Of a stretch of DNA of 64,000 nucleotides, positions 1 through 10,519 are shown one piece after another. Position 1 is the first letter of the stretch. Every line of letters starts with the position of its first letter. The notes beneath the pieces were generated by a model. It searched no databases, was not told the DNA's origin, and saw only the letters and a list, made by a program, of their open reading frames with translations. The position numbers and the translations under genes are program-made. Source of the stretch: Astragalus membranaceus (taxonomy: Eukaryota > Streptophyta > Magnoliopsida > Fabales > Fabaceae); the NCBI GenBank assembly GCA_039519185.1, contig CM076848.1:32972849-33036848 (forward strand), written 5' to 3'.

Positions 1-690
1 AAAAATACTATCCTCCACACCAATCAAGGTCTTCCTCTTTCCACATCTTTGATCCTCAACCCTATAGATATAGGAAACGATGAATTTGTAAAAATCGAAA
101 TGGGATTGTTCCAGTAGAGTAGGAGAGAGAAAGACATATTGAATCAAATAATAACATTTTAAAATAATAATATTTTATTCATTGTGTCTTTCTCTCTCCT
201 ACTGGAACAATCCAGTAACCGAAGAGGATCTGAACCCTATAAAATCGTGGCTTTGTGTCGAAAAAACTAAAGAAGTAGGGGTGAGAACTGAAAATAGACC
301 AGATTGCTCGACATGGGCTATGGTATAGTCTACATCAAATCCAAGTCAAACTATGTTTTTATTTAAATAAACAAGACTAAGACTTGTTTGTAAAAAACAC
401 GGCTAAGACTTTTTTATAAAAATCTGTTTAACTTAAAAAGTCAGGCTTAGGGTTGCTTAGAAAGTCTTTTAGATCGATTTATTCATTAAATTTAAATTGT
501 AATTTTTTATTATAAGGCTTAACAGATCGATTTATTCATTAAATTGTAATTGTAATTTTTTATTATACTATATTCATACACTATGTTAAGGTATTTAAAT
601 TACACACCTTTAATAATTTAAGCAATTTGGTCTACATGATTTTTCACATATTCAAATGTATTATTGTAAGGTTAGGTTAGACTTAAAATG
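1..690. other. AT-rich intergenic DNA
   Basis: No credible coding region was seen on either strand. The stretch holds a 29-bp inverted repeat (103-213, listed separately) and a T/A-rich part with short direct repeats (about 475-560) in which a phrase containing GATCGATTTATTCATTAAAT occurs twice. Confidence 0.5.
103..213. repeat. Imperfect hairpin-forming inverted repeat
   Basis: The left arm (103-136) begins GGATTGTTCCAGTA and continues through GGAGAGAGAAAGACA. The right arm (185-213) is its exact reverse complement except for one 5-nt bulge in the left arm. The loop is about 48 nt and very A/T rich. A transcript would fold into a near-perfect stem of 29 bp. This could be a small MITE core or a small-RNA precursor; no terminal TSD was identified. 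Confidence 0.55.
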
Positions 691-880
691 GTTTTTTTGG
701 TACCTCTCTTCTCCCTCATACATAACTCCTTTAATCCCCAAAATACCCCTCAAAATTTAAAAGAAAACAGTTTTTTTTAAAAGTTTCTGGAATTACCTCA
801 AAAGAGGATAATTCCGGAAGCCAATTTTTTAAACTTTCCGAAATCACCTCAACAAAGGAATATATTTTTTACTTATGTTA
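691..880. repeat. Fragment related to the MULE-type element at 15086-31556
   Basis: It shares the phrases on the theme TTCCGGAA..ACCTCAAAAGAGG that are also found at about 15180-15340 and 31310-31450. The ends were not resolved, so it is called only a related fragment. Confidence 0.35.
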
Positions 881-903
881 GGAACATGAGTTTTATATCA
901 TTA

Positions 904-1019
904 CCCAAGAGTACTTGGATGAGATGGTAGGAGTCTCTTCCAACTTAACTAATGTACTGGGTTCGAATCTAGCTTAGTCTCTGCAGTTGCGCGCAGAGAA
1001 TACCATGTTTATACCAAAA
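904..1019 (+). mobile_element. tRNA-derived SINE with 18-bp target-site duplication
   Basis: A 116-bp insertion lies between ATGAGTTTTATATCATTA (886-903) and ATGAGTTTCATATCATTA (1020-1037). It has an A-box-like part near its start and a B-box-like GGGTTCGAATCT (about 959-970), and ends in a short A run. The paralogous flank of unit 2 (about 14470) has the uninterrupted target, which confirms that this is an insertion. It is not a tRNA gene, because no cloverleaf or acceptor stem is visible. Confidence 0.75.
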
Positions 1020-1037
1020 ATGAGTTTCATATCATTA

Positions 1038-1517
1038 TATTTATTTTATTTCTTTTTTATTTAAATTTCACACATGTTCTGTCTATGGGAGGTAATGCTT
1101 TTTACATCTCCCAACAGGGATTTCGAACCTTGATTTGTAATGTTGTGGGGACCAACCTATTCCTATTCATATTCCAATAGTCCCAATTATCATTGGTTAT
1201 TATCCGTTAGTTTAAACGTCTCATTTCAAAGCTTGTTTTTAAGCATACAAACAAATGTGTTAGCCTGTTAGGCTAGTTCTCAAACCCAAATTAAATATAG
1301 GGGAATTACATTACACAATCTGATATAAAACCCGATTAAAATAGTTTACTAGATATTTAATTGACTCATACAACGACATAGTATGACTGTAAGAGACTAT
1401 CCAACAAATGGACCTCTCTAGTCGTCACTCTCATTCTTATTCTGAATAATAACATTAACAGTACTCTCATACTAGTGAGTAGCTTCCCTCCCAGTGTCCT
1501 GCATCCGCAACTTCCTT
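1038..1517. other. Downstream flank of LTP-A (duplicated unit)
   Basis: This is the 3' side of the minus-strand LTP-A gene, including its probable 3' UTR (about 1370-1517). It is colinear with 14470-15085 plus 31557-31768 next to LTP-B. That shows the two LTP genes arose by duplication of a block larger than the coding sequence. Confidence 0.6.
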
Positions 1518-2097
1518 TTAAAACCTGATGCTGCAAGTGTAACCGACAAATAAACAAGTTAGCATTAACTCTCAATTTTCACTACACTTCATAATAATTA
1601 TCATAGAAATAAAATAGAAAAAATACAATTTTGAAAAATATGGAAACAACTTTTTTTTCATTTAAATTCTTTTTAATAAAAAAAATAGTAGTAATTAAAA
1701 ATAAGTAAAAAATAGAAAATAACCAAAAAAAAATAAAGAAGGTCTAAACATACGCGGCACAGTTGGTGGAGGTGCTGATCTTGTAGGGAATGTTGACACC
1801 ACACTTTCCAGGGAGTCCTGCGGCGACAGCTTGGTTCAAGCCGGAAATGGAACCGGCTGCGCTTTTCAAACAGTTGCAGGCAGCCTGGCGGTCAGGGGTG
1901 GTGCTGGCGGCAGCATTGAGTCCCCTGACTCCATTACAGCAGGGACCAGATGGACCAGGACCACCCCTCAGATATCCGAGGCAAGGAGAAATTGCACTTG
2001 CCACCTGACCACAGCTGATTGCTGCCTCTGCCATGGGTGCACTCAACACTACCATGCACATGGCCACAACCACACACGCAAACTTCATGCTCGCCAT
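1518..2097 (-). CDS. LTP: Non-specific lipid transfer protein, type 1 (LTP-A)
   Basis: This encodes a small secreted protein that binds acyl lipids in the apoplast or cuticle; members of the family are also defence proteins and pollen or food allergens. Exon 1 is 2097-1754 and exon 2 is 1530-1518. The 223-nt intron (1753-1531) starts GTATGT and ends TTGCAG on the minus strand. An unspliced reading would run on to a TAG inside the intron and give a wrong tail, AAYV. Splicing gives the ending NCAAIRF, which fits the -TVRF/-TVKF endings of legume LTPs. The protein has 118 residues: a signal peptide of about 25 (cut probably before AISCGQ) and a mature part of about 93, with the eight cysteines of the family in order C-C-CC-CxC-C-C. 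The basic mature domain has YKISTSTNC near its end. A TATA box (TATATAAA, 2194-2187) lies about 90 nt upstream of the ATG. It is paralogous to LTP-B. Confidence 0.93.
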
Positions 2098-2186
2098 TGC
2101 TACTTTGCTTCTTTTTTTTATTTGCTATGGAATTTCTAAATTGCTTTACTTGGTGAATGGTGAGTATGAAGCGCTGGGGGTGTGGG

Positions 2187-2194
2187 TTTATATA
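2187..2194 (-). promoter_or_regulatory. TATA box of LTP-A
   Basis: TATATAAA on the minus strand, about 90 nt upstream of the ATG. The same octamer in the same context precedes LTP-B, so promoter and gene were duplicated together. Confidence 0.7.
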
Positions 2195-2329
2195 GAAGGT
2201 GGGAACACTAGTGATATCATTCAGTGCATTGTATCAAGGTTAGTTGGTAGTTGTGGTCTTTTAATGCAGTATGGTACAATGTCCATCCCTCTTTCACACG
2301 TGTCTCAATAGTAGTTGTTAGATCTAATA

Positions 2330-3068
2330 CTGTGGAATGTAGTTGGATTCTGATGATAATAAAGACTGCTGGCTCAATTAACTAATGAAGAGATAGATTC
2401 ATAGAATAAAATAATATAAGCGGTGTTCCCATCTTCTATAGTAATTCTGAATTGAATCCGATGCTTAATTGGTTGTTTTTGTCAACATATGCCCAAAAGG
2501 TTGTCGTGTAGATTTCTAGAGAATAAATTTGAACTTACAATTTACACGACTTTGCTGGTGAATATATAGTTTGAACACGCATACACTAAGGTGCACAGCT
2601 TAATTTTGGGACTAATGATGGTATGGTTACGGTAGCGGATCAGAGATTCAGAGTTAGAATTCAATTTTTTTAAATCACGTATTATTAAAAATATAATAAA
2701 ATAAATTTTAATATATTTATTTAAAATAAATTATACAAATTATAATTGTCTTTATGTACTGAGAGAGAGTAATTTATATGAGTCATTGAGTGATGGTGAC
2801 GAATATGGACTCCATGCCAAATTAGGATTTTGGGTGAAAATCATTTTTTTTTGAGTGTGCAAAATATTTTTTTATAAGATAAGTGAAATTTTATTTTTGA
2901 GAGAATGCATTTCACACCTCATTAGAGGTAGGTCCAGCATGTAATTTTTGGATACACTACCTGCTTTTTATAGTTACATGTCCACTCCTGTATAATATAC
3001 GGTCAAAATAAATAAATCCTAGTAGCTATGATGTGATTGTAAAGGCGCTATCCTAGGGTTTTAGAGTT
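2330..3068. other. Upstream flank of LTP-A, then A/T-rich sequence at the LINE 5' side
   Basis: About 2470-2622 matches the upstream flanks of LTP-B (32640-32790) and of unit 3 (40005-40083 plus 42229-42320). The homology stops near 2622 at GATGGTA and resumes near 10384, after the LINE. The rest is A/T-rich with no coding region. A short GATGGTA at both sides may be the LINE target-site duplication. Confidence 0.5.
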
Positions 3069-3071
3069 GTT

Positions 3072-3563
3072 CACTACAACATTTTGACCCAAAGACAACG
3101 CCTGAAAACCGTTGCGTGAAGACAAAAAGTCGTTGCCTTTGCTTTCGGCAACGATTTTGAAACCGTTTTTCGCACGCGTTGCCTATAGTATAGGCAATAG
3201 TTTTTTGTGACCAAAGGCAACACAAACCTAAAACCATTGCCATTGATAACTTAAACGCAACGATTTTGATTTTCACGCAATGGCAACAGTCTCAAACCGT
3301 TGCCAGTTCCCATTGCTATTTAAGTCAAGGGTTTTGAAACCGTTGTTTTCGCACGCGTTGCCTATAGTATAGGCAACAGTTTTTTGTGACAAAAGGCAAC
3401 GCAAACCTAAAACCATTGCCATTGATAACTTAAACGCAGCGATTTTGATTTTCACGCAATGGCAACAGTCTCAAACCGTTGCCAGTTGCCATTGCTATTT
3501 AAGGCAATGATTTTTTAAGCGTTGCAGTTTTTGGCGTTGCCATAGGGTGAAAATGTTGTAGTG
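3072..3563. mobile_element. CACTA-like MITE with 3-bp TSD (GTT)
   Basis: The 492-bp element starts CACTACAACATTTT and ends in the inverted form AAAATGTTGTAGTG. GTT flanks it at 3069-3071 and 3564-3566, the 3-bp duplication expected of CACTA elements. The interior is filled with GGCAACG/CGTTGCC motifs in both orientations and a tandem duplication of a unit of about 180 bp (3171 and 3350 mark equivalent points). It has no coding capacity; the two short Met-Lys-Ile ORFs inside are the two copies of the repeat. Confidence 0.8.
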
Positions 3564-3575
3564 GTTGTTTCTCCG

Positions 3576-3886
3576 ATGGTTGCCCACGCAACGGCTAACA
3601 GGGGTGGTGAAGATTCACGTGACCGAATTGTGAAGAAAGGAGAGACGCATGGTGGTGTTTCGGTCGCGGTGTTGGAGAAGGAATTATGTAAAGTAACGAT
3701 GGTGGACACCGAGGGGAATGGTTCTCCAAGGAACTTTAGGGAAGCGCTCCTCAATGTGAAGAGCTTGACGGGCAATAAGGAAATGCTAAGTGATGCGGTG
3801 GAGAACGACTCCTCGCCTCCAGAGAACCAATGGTATAAGGAATATACAGAGGTGGTTGTTGATATCATTCACAAGGAGGGTATGGC
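3576..3886 (+). pseudogene. LINE-1 ORF1, N-terminal fragment
   Basis: The ATG follows directly on the CACTA-like element. The reading contains NFREALLN and ENQWYKE-type phrases, which resemble the N-terminal region of plant LINE ORF1 proteins, the nucleic-acid-binding chaperones of retrotransposition. It is cut at 3886 by the inserted reverse LTR and would continue at about 6542. The assignment of this short piece is an inference from position and weak similarity. An open reading continues into the LTR as far as 3944 but is not meaningful. Confidence 0.45.
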
Positions 3887-5678
3887 TGTTGTGGGAAAAG
3901 AGTATGTGCAAGTATACATAGTCGCAACAAGTAATAAAGAGTAAGTAAATACCATTCCCACGAGGATTGTTGAGTTTACTTCTATATTTAAATTAGTAAT
4001 TTAGCTAGTGAGTAACACAAAATAACATAATAAGTTGTAAAACCAATAATGTCATCAAAATAAATGTATGAAAGCAAGTAAGATAGATGATAGGTAGAAA
4101 TTCAGAATAAGAGTAGTTGGAATGTCTTTCACTATGTAAATTCATAAAAACAGATTAATGTTATGTCTGATGCTATAGCACTGGGTGCTGTAGCGTTTTG
4201 ATGTGTGTCTTTCGGTCACTAACGTCAGGGTTTCATTACAAGGGCTTATGTCTAAGCTCTAAATAGGTTCACCCCTGTATATTAAGCTCCCACAGTATTC
4301 ACCCTATGAACTATGCTTTCCTATGTCTAGGTTTAAGCATGGGTTGTTCTAAGTGTCCTTAAAACAACCACTTACTCATATTAATCCTTGAGTTCGATTT
4401 ATAGACCATGTCTGAACCTATAAATGTACTTATATTTAACTGATCAGTTCTAAAATAAGCATTGGAAAAAGTTTCATGCAGGGGTTAAAATACTAACATC
4501 AAACATTACATTAAAACTATTAAAATGTCATTACATAACTTCAAGCATCACAACTACAAGAGAGTCAACTCATGATGAGCAACAACACAAGAAATAAAGC
4601 ATAAAGGGGTTACCTAAAGTCATAAAACCGAAATCACAAAGAGAAGAAAAATACTCCAAATGACAGCCCCATGATGATGTGTGACAACCCCGTGACGCTA
4701 CAGCACCATGATGACAGCCTCTGTGATGCTACAGCATCGCTCAGCACTGCAGAATTTCTACTTTTATTATGAAAATGGAGCTTGAACGAAAATGGAGTGT
4801 GAGAGAGTTATTTCTAACTCTCCTCTCTTCAGACCAGCAACCCCATGATGATGAAGAAGAAGGGTTGACGTTTCTATATAAAGAAAATATCTCCTAAAAA
4901 GGTTGACAAACCATCCCACCAACTCTTTTCATCCTTTATTACAAAATAGACAAGTGTCTCAATAAAGTAAAAGTTGGGTGGTTGCTGCAGAAAAAGTTCT
5001 GAAATGCTCTTCAGTGATTTGACACGCAGCAGAAGCTGCTTTTGCGTTTTCTCTCTCATCAGCTATAGAACGCAACGCTATAGCGTCTGACCCTGCAGCA
5101 TACTGAACAAACAAATTAAAATACAACAAGGGGTGCCAAAGTGCGAAATGATTACTAATCACACTACAAAAAAATTGGTTATCAGCGACGAATATTTCCC
5201 TCGCAAAATGACCAAAATCTGCCGCTAATGGTCATTTGCGAGGGAATTAGCGAGGGACCAGTTCCGTCACTAAATCCCTCCTCGCTAATGGGATTAGCGA
5301 GGGAATTGAATCCCTCGCTAATTAGTGAAGGAATTTTCCCTCGCTAATTTCGCTAATGACTGCAGTTTTTCAAAAAAAACTGACACGTGTCCAGTGCTGA
5401 ATGGCTTGTTTTTTATATATATTTATTATTAATATTGTTAAAAATTATTATATTATTAATGAATATTATATTATATTATTAATTTTGTGGTTGTGGTGGT
5501 GGGGGTGGTGGTGGTGGTGGTGGTGGTGGAAGGTGGAAAGAAATTCGTATAGGTGAGAGAAGAGGAATTCGTAGGTGGAGAGAGGAGTTCATGGTGGTGG
5601 TTTCGTGGGTGGTGGCGGTGGTGGTGGTGGTTGTGTGGTGGAAGAAGGTGGAGAGAAGAAGAGGGAAAGGGGAAATCA

Positions 5679-5717
<39 letters not shown>

Positions 5718-6541
5718 GAGGATGAGGAGCTCCGGTGGTGGTTGTGTGGTGGTAGTGCGGTGGAAGAAGGTGGAGAGAAGAAGAGGGAAAGGGGAGAGTA
5801 GCTCCGGTGGTGGTGGTGGTGGGTTAGGGTTTGTAGGTGAGAGAGAGAGAGAGTAGAGGAAGAGGAAGGGGAGAGTAGGCCGTAGGTTGGTTGTATGGTG
5901 GTGATGGTGGTGGTGGTTGTGTGGTGGTGGAGAGTAGAGGAAGAGGAAGGGTGAAGAGGAGAAAAGAAGAGTGAGGGTGTTGTGAGTGAGAAAGAAGAGT
6001 GAGGGTGTAAACGGATTTAAAAAAAAAATTAAAAAAATTTGCGAGGGAATTAGCGACGGAACTGTCCGTCGGTAATTGCTGCACATTTACCAACCCCTGC
6101 ACTGAGTCCCATCATCTGAAAACTGTCAAAAATTAGTGAGGGAATTAGCGAGGGACTGAAATTCCGTCGCTAAATACCTGCACTGAGTTCCATCATCTGA
6201 AAACTGTCAAAAATTAGCGAGGGACTGAAATTCCGTCACTAATTTTTAAAATTTCCGTCGCTAATCTTCAAAATTCCGTCGCTAATTCTCAAAAATACGA
6301 CAACCCCTATTCCCTCGCAAATTCCCTCGCAAATTCCGTCGCTAATTCCAGTTTTTGCGAGGGAACATTAGTCCCTCGCTAATTTCCGTCACGAATGGGC
6401 AATTTTTTTGTAGTGTCAGTTCCTAATCCTCTTTTACATTAAACAACATATATTTACTTTATTAAGCAACAATATTACTTAAGAACTCACGTTGATTTAA
6501 GCCTAAAGAACATAAATAACTCTTATAAATAAGAGTTATAA
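3887..6541 (-). mobile_element. Solo LTR of an Athila/Tat-like gypsy element, split by a CACTA-like element
   Basis: Read on the minus strand it begins TTATAACTCTTATTTATAAG and ends with TATACTTGCACATACTC..CCCACAACA. This is the same plan as the solo LTR at 8478-10114 (begins TGATAACTCTATTTTATA, ends TATACTTGCACATC..ACACACCA). ATGGC (3882-3886) and ATGGA (6542-6546) flank it, a 5-bp duplication with one change. Without the nested element (5162-6415 plus one TCA) it is about 1.4 kb. The terminal TG has decayed to TT, so this is an old insertion. Confidence 0.65.
5162..6415. mobile_element. CACTA-like non-autonomous element with TSD TCA
   Basis: The 1,254-bp element begins CACTACAAAAAAATTGG and ends with CAATTTTTTTGTAGTG. 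It is flanked by TCA at 5159-5161 and 6416-6418. Its subterminal parts carry many copies of TTAGCGAGGGA in both orientations, the layout of transposase-binding repeats in CACTA elements. The centre is low-complexity (GGT repeats about 5487-5640, a GA run about 5684-5713). The proline/histidine- and glycine-rich ORFs in the centre are by-products of these simple repeats. Confidence 0.82.
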
Positions 6542-6639
6542 ATGGATCTGGTGGTGCTAGTATCAAATGAAGAGATAAAGATGTGAAATTAACCATGGGA
6601 TCAAACCCTTATGGTTTCTGTGATGGGAAGAAACCATAA

Positions 6640-7208
6640 GGGTTTCTATGCAGTTTCGTTTGAGTCTGTGGAGGGTGCTTTTCGTAGGGCCAGGGATGAT
6701 AGTTTGCCACCACATGATTGTGCAACGTTGGAGGCTAAATTTCCTAAGTAGCGCAAAAGTTGAGAGCAAGGTAGCAATTTAGATTAGGATCCCTGGACTT
6801 TCTCTTGAGCTATACAATGCCCAATTTCTGTCTTGGTTTGCAGGTGCACTGAGGGAAATCCCTAAAGGTTGACAAGCTAACCCAATTCACTCGAGAGGCC
6901 AATATGCCCGTATATGTGTGAAGATCGATCTGTCAAAACTTTTGATATCATAGGTGGAGGTTAGGAATGCACTCTACAATATGGAATATGAGGGTTTGAA
7001 TCAAATTTATTTCACTTGTGGTGTCTATGGGCATAGGAAGGACGCCCGCTTGATGGGTAAACAAGAGGCTAAGATTTTGGTGCCGACGACTGAGGCTGTG
7101 AAGGATGTAGCGATGGGAGAGGGTGATCCTAGGGCTAACATGGCAGTGAGGGAAGAGAGGCTAGATATGGCAAGCCTAAAGCCTCGGGGGCTTAGCCTGA
7201 GAGGCTAG
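6640..7208 (+). pseudogene. LINE-1 ORF1: DUF4283-like domain and zinc knuckle
   Basis: Translation in shifting frames gives phrases typical of plant LINE ORF1, such as IRIPGLSLELYN (about 6788-6823), RGQYARICVKIDLS (about 6895-6936) and a zinc knuckle near 7014-7050 in which the expected CxxCxxxGHxxxxC reads FTCGVYGHRKDAR, having lost two cysteines. Stops at about 6734, 6781 and 6870 break the frame. The normal role is RNA binding during retrotransposition; this copy cannot work. Confidence 0.6.
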
Positions 7209-7227
7209 ACATATCAACCAAACCTCA

Positions 7228-8477
7228 ATGATGAAAATTAATTGGGATCTTATGATCAAAAGGGATGACTTGTGGGTCCAAGCGGTAAGGACTAAATATG
7301 GTTGCGGTGATGGTATTCTCCCCAATATTCGATCAAGTAAGACTGGATCAAACCTTTGGAGAGGTATTTGTAATGCTTATGATGATTTTCAGAAAGGTTT
7401 AATTTGCAAAATTGGGAATGGAAGGTCAATTAATATCTGGAACGATTACTGGATTCAAATATTGGTGGTCTGGGGTTATTTCAATTTAGAGGTGGATGAG
7501 CTTGAGGAGACTCTTAGAGTTTTGCAATATTTTGAGCAACCATGTTCCAGGCTTGGTGCTGGATTCCATTTATGCTCTACCTGCTCCCTCTATTAATGCC
7601 GATGAGGGTCATGTTGCTTGGAGACTAACGAGTGATGGCATGTTTTCTCACAAATATGCTTATGAATCTCTGATAGGATTGGCGAACTCTCCTATCACCA
7701 AGTTGTTCAAATGGATTGGGTGTTGGTTTGGCCTAGAAAGTTATAGGCTCTTCCTTTGGCGTGTTGGTAATAGCTCACTGCTCACTAACATGGCTAGGAA
7801 AAGACGAGGCCTAACAGATACATGTACGTGTGTAGTATGTAACCAAGAAGATGAAACTATCATTCATCTTATGCGTGACTGTATCAAGGTGCGATCGATG
7901 TGACATCTCCTTGCAAATGGCGTTATGAACAATAACCTCTGGCGAATGGACCTTGATGATTGGTTCCTCTCTAATTTAGATGGGAGCCTTTGTTATGACC
8001 AAGTTAATTGGGTGATTGTCTTTGGAGTTACTTTGCCAGCTCTATGGTTGTGTAGGAATGATTGAATCTTCAACAATAAAGAGTTTTGCCTTGCTAATTC
8101 GGTAGGAAGGATTATAAGTACTGTTGCAAACATTGGTACGTACTGGTTGGAGCATTATGGTATGTGCAGTTGCCATGTCTTGAAGGATAGGCGTAGGTTA
8201 GTCTGATGGAAGCCACCGCCTGCTGGTTGGTTGAAGATGAACTGTGATGACTAGATCACTAATCATGGAGCTATTGGGTCGATTGGTGGGTGCGCTAGGG
8301 ATGAATTTAGGAACTTTGTTTTTAGTTTCTTATCTATGATAGGTGAAATTACGGTTGTGGAAGTAGAGATCAAGGCTATCCTTACAGGGCTGCAACTTGC
8401 AATCAGTAAGGGGTACAACAAAATTGCCATTGAGTCTGATTCAATGGTAGTATTTAAGTATGTCCAGTCTGGGTGTT
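7228..8477 (+). pseudogene. LINE-1 ORF2 C-terminal part: zinc-binding (zf-RVT) region and start of RNase H
   Basis: Phrases such as NLWRGIC and GNGRSINIWNDYW (7350-7460) are typical of the region before the zf-RVT domain. A frameshift near 7500-7560 leads to LFLWRVGN and a CVVCNQEDETIIHLMRDC zinc motif (about 7834-7890). An RNase H-like stretch with AIESDSMVVF follows (about 8425-8455). There are stops at about 7900, 8065, 8205 and 8252. The solo LTR at 8478 interrupts RNase H, and the same frame resumes at 10115 after subtraction of one GTGTT. Endonuclease and reverse transcriptase are absent. Confidence 0.65.
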
Positions 8478-10114
8478 TGATAACTCTATTTTATATAGAG
8501 TTATTCATATGTTTAAACTTAGTAAATTGCTCTCTTTCAAGCAAAGATAAAGAGTTTATATAGTATTTTATGTAATATGTGATACCTTGAGTGTTTGACA
8601 TGGTTATAGTTGATAATAGGCCATTTTGGATATATTGTGGTATGTTTGATAAGTTTGTTCAGTGCAGTCTAGATGCTCCTGCATCAAATGCTTCTGCACC
8701 ACGATGCTTCTGCACTATGATGCTCATGCACTTAGTGCTTCTGCACCATCCTGCGCTAAATGTTTATAACCCCACAATGGAAGCACCTCAATTCATACCA
8801 CTGCACCAAAACTTCTATGACACCGTGCTTTGTCACAAATCACATGGAGGCACATGCCCACATGCTTAAGGAGGTGCCCACCATAAACATCATCATGAAA
8901 GGATACTCATTTAAAGACACATGGCTCTCCACAATTGGACCTCCCCTTTAGACTCAATCTTCTCAATCAAAGCTCTGAAAAGTAACCATGGTTAAGCCAC
9001 CTTTGGTCAAGCTTGATCTCCAAGCAAACCCTTACTTGAAGGAAACCTCCAAGGCTATATAAAGGCTTCCACTTCTCACTTGAAGATCATCGCATATCTC
9101 ACTTGATAATATGTAGATCAAACACTTTATTTATATTTTAGTAGTTTCATTTCTTGCATTTTATTCAGTAGTTAGTTGTAAGAAGGTGAGGAAGGAATTG
9201 ACACCCTCTTCCTCCACTTCTTCATAGATAGGCGAAGGAATCAGTGCTTCTGCACCAATCAGAATTCATGCAAAGGAACATCAATCTGTGTAAATTCTAC
9301 CCTATTGATATCTTTTATATGATTCATGTTATTATGCTTCTTACAGATTCTCTCTATTATATAATGAGTAACATGAGCTAAATTTCTTTAGTTGAGATGT
9401 TCTAAATTTATAATGATCTTTTGAGTAAGTTATTATGCTTTTAAGTGTCGTAGCATTTTGGGTCTTGTGTTATACTACATCCATCTTATTTTAAGGTTGA
9501 TCTCTTACAATAAGTAGAGTTATATTCACAGACATGGTTTATAATTAGAAATCAAGACTAATAAGGGTGAGTGTTTTAATAAAGGCTTTGTTAAACTTGT
9601 TTAATAAAGAAAATGTGTTAAAACCATGTTAAGTCCTAGACATAGGATAACATAGTCCTTAGGGTGAAACAGTGGGAACTTCAAAGGCAGGAGTGAACTT
9701 ATTTAGCAAGCCCAGACATGGGAACCTTGTAACGAAACTCTGAAGAAAGTAGCTGACAAGCGCACACTTATGCAACTGCACTCAATGCTACTGCACTTGA
9801 TGCTTCTGCACTTGATGCTTCTGCATCATAGTGCTTCTGCATCTCTAAAAGCATAGAAACTCTCAAAAGAAGCATTATCTAGTAAAGACATCTCAACTAT
9901 CTTTCTCAACTGATTTCCTTCATCTTATTTTACATACTTGCATTTTGTTTTTACTTAAACTAAAAACCCCAAAATTTGTGAGTAGAATAGTAGTACTAAT
10001 TTATATGCTTTCTAAACACACACAAAGTTAATCCAATCCCTGTGGGTTCGACCTTTCTTATCATTATATTACTTGTTTGTGACTGTGTATACTTGCACAT
10101 CTTTTCACACACCA
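8478..10114 (+). mobile_element. Solo LTR (Ty3/gypsy, Athila/Tat-like), TSD GTGTT
   Basis: It starts TGATAACTCTATTTTATA and ends TTTTCACACACCA. It is flanked by GTGTT at 8473-8477 and 10115-10119. Its 3' part (AATCCCTGTGGGTTCG, then GTATACTTGCAC) parallels the end of the Athila-type LTR at 15517. There is no internal region, primer-binding site or second LTR, so it is a recombination product. It contains two clusters of short degenerate repeats around TGCTTCTGCAC (8690-8760 and 9775-9845). Short ORFs at 8591-8951 lie in the first cluster and are not considered genes. Confidence 0.85.
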
Positions 10115-10273
10115 GTGTTCTTCGTAACACTCTTATTTCCATTTGATCTCCTACATTCAGTCATTGTTGTCCTCTCGCTCTGAAGTGGAGATTTCGCATA
10201 TTGTTAGAGAAGTTAATCAAGTTGTTGACGGTTTTGCCAAGCAAGCATGGTCTTTCCCTCCAGTTTGCGAGTA
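10115..10273 (+). pseudogene. LINE-1 ORF2, RNase H C-terminus
   Basis: Continuing the frame from 8477, the reading passes one stop (about 10124) and then gives HIVREVNQVVDGFAKQAW, the motif that closes the RNase H domain of plant LINEs, before a TAG at about 10271. The continuity across the solo LTR is direct evidence for the insertion. A roughly 100-bp 3' UTR and an A-rich tail (about 10368-10376) follow. Confidence 0.7.
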
Positions 10274-10423
10274 GTTTATTTTCTAATACGCCTAATTCAG
10301 ATTTTGTAGGGACTGTGTTTTCTAGAGGTTTCTAGTGTTTTTCTTGGGACTTTTCCCCTTGTTCTTATAAAAAATGATGTGATGGTAAACATATTGTGTG
10401 GGCTCAACTAAATTGTATCCAAC

Positions 10424-10510
10424 TATCCATTAACATCAATAGGGGAAAATATATTCAAAGCCGTGTAAGCTAATAAATTCCAGCGGAAACCTCGGCCTCA
10501 AGTCGGACAG
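10424..10510 (-). pseudogene. Remnant of the small minus-strand gene (paralogue of 42384-42653)
   Basis: The minus strand encodes RPRFPLEFISLHGFEYIFPY followed by TGA. This aligns without gaps to the last residues of the intact small protein at 42384-42653, KPRFAPELDGLHCFEYIVPC plus TGA. An in-frame stop precedes it and the N-terminal half is gone. It marks the far end of unit 1, displaced 8 kb from LTP-A by the LINE and its nested insertions. Confidence 0.65.
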
Positions 10511-10519
10511 CTGTCACTT

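Larger units (their letters stand above)
3030..10378 (+). mobile_element. Degraded L1-type LINE with nested insertions (LINE-1)
   Basis: Removing the younger insertions (3072-3563, 3887-6541, 8478-10114) leaves colinear LINE remains. These are an ORF1 N-terminus (about 3576-3886), the ORF1 DUF4283-like part and zinc knuckle (6542-7208), the zinc-binding C-terminal part of ORF2 (7228-7900), the RNase H domain (8200-8477 continuing 10115-10273), and a 3' UTR ending in an A-rich tail. The endonuclease and reverse transcriptase are missing: the text passes from the ORF1 tail to the ORF2 C-terminus within about 20 nt near 7209-7228, so an internal deletion is likely. Several in-frame stops and frameshifts show it is dead. 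Confidence 0.7.

Noticed and set aside
5479..6102. Proline-, histidine- and glycine-rich open frames on both strands
   Set aside because: They coincide with GGT and GA simple repeats in the middle of a CACTA-like element and have no domain-like composition.
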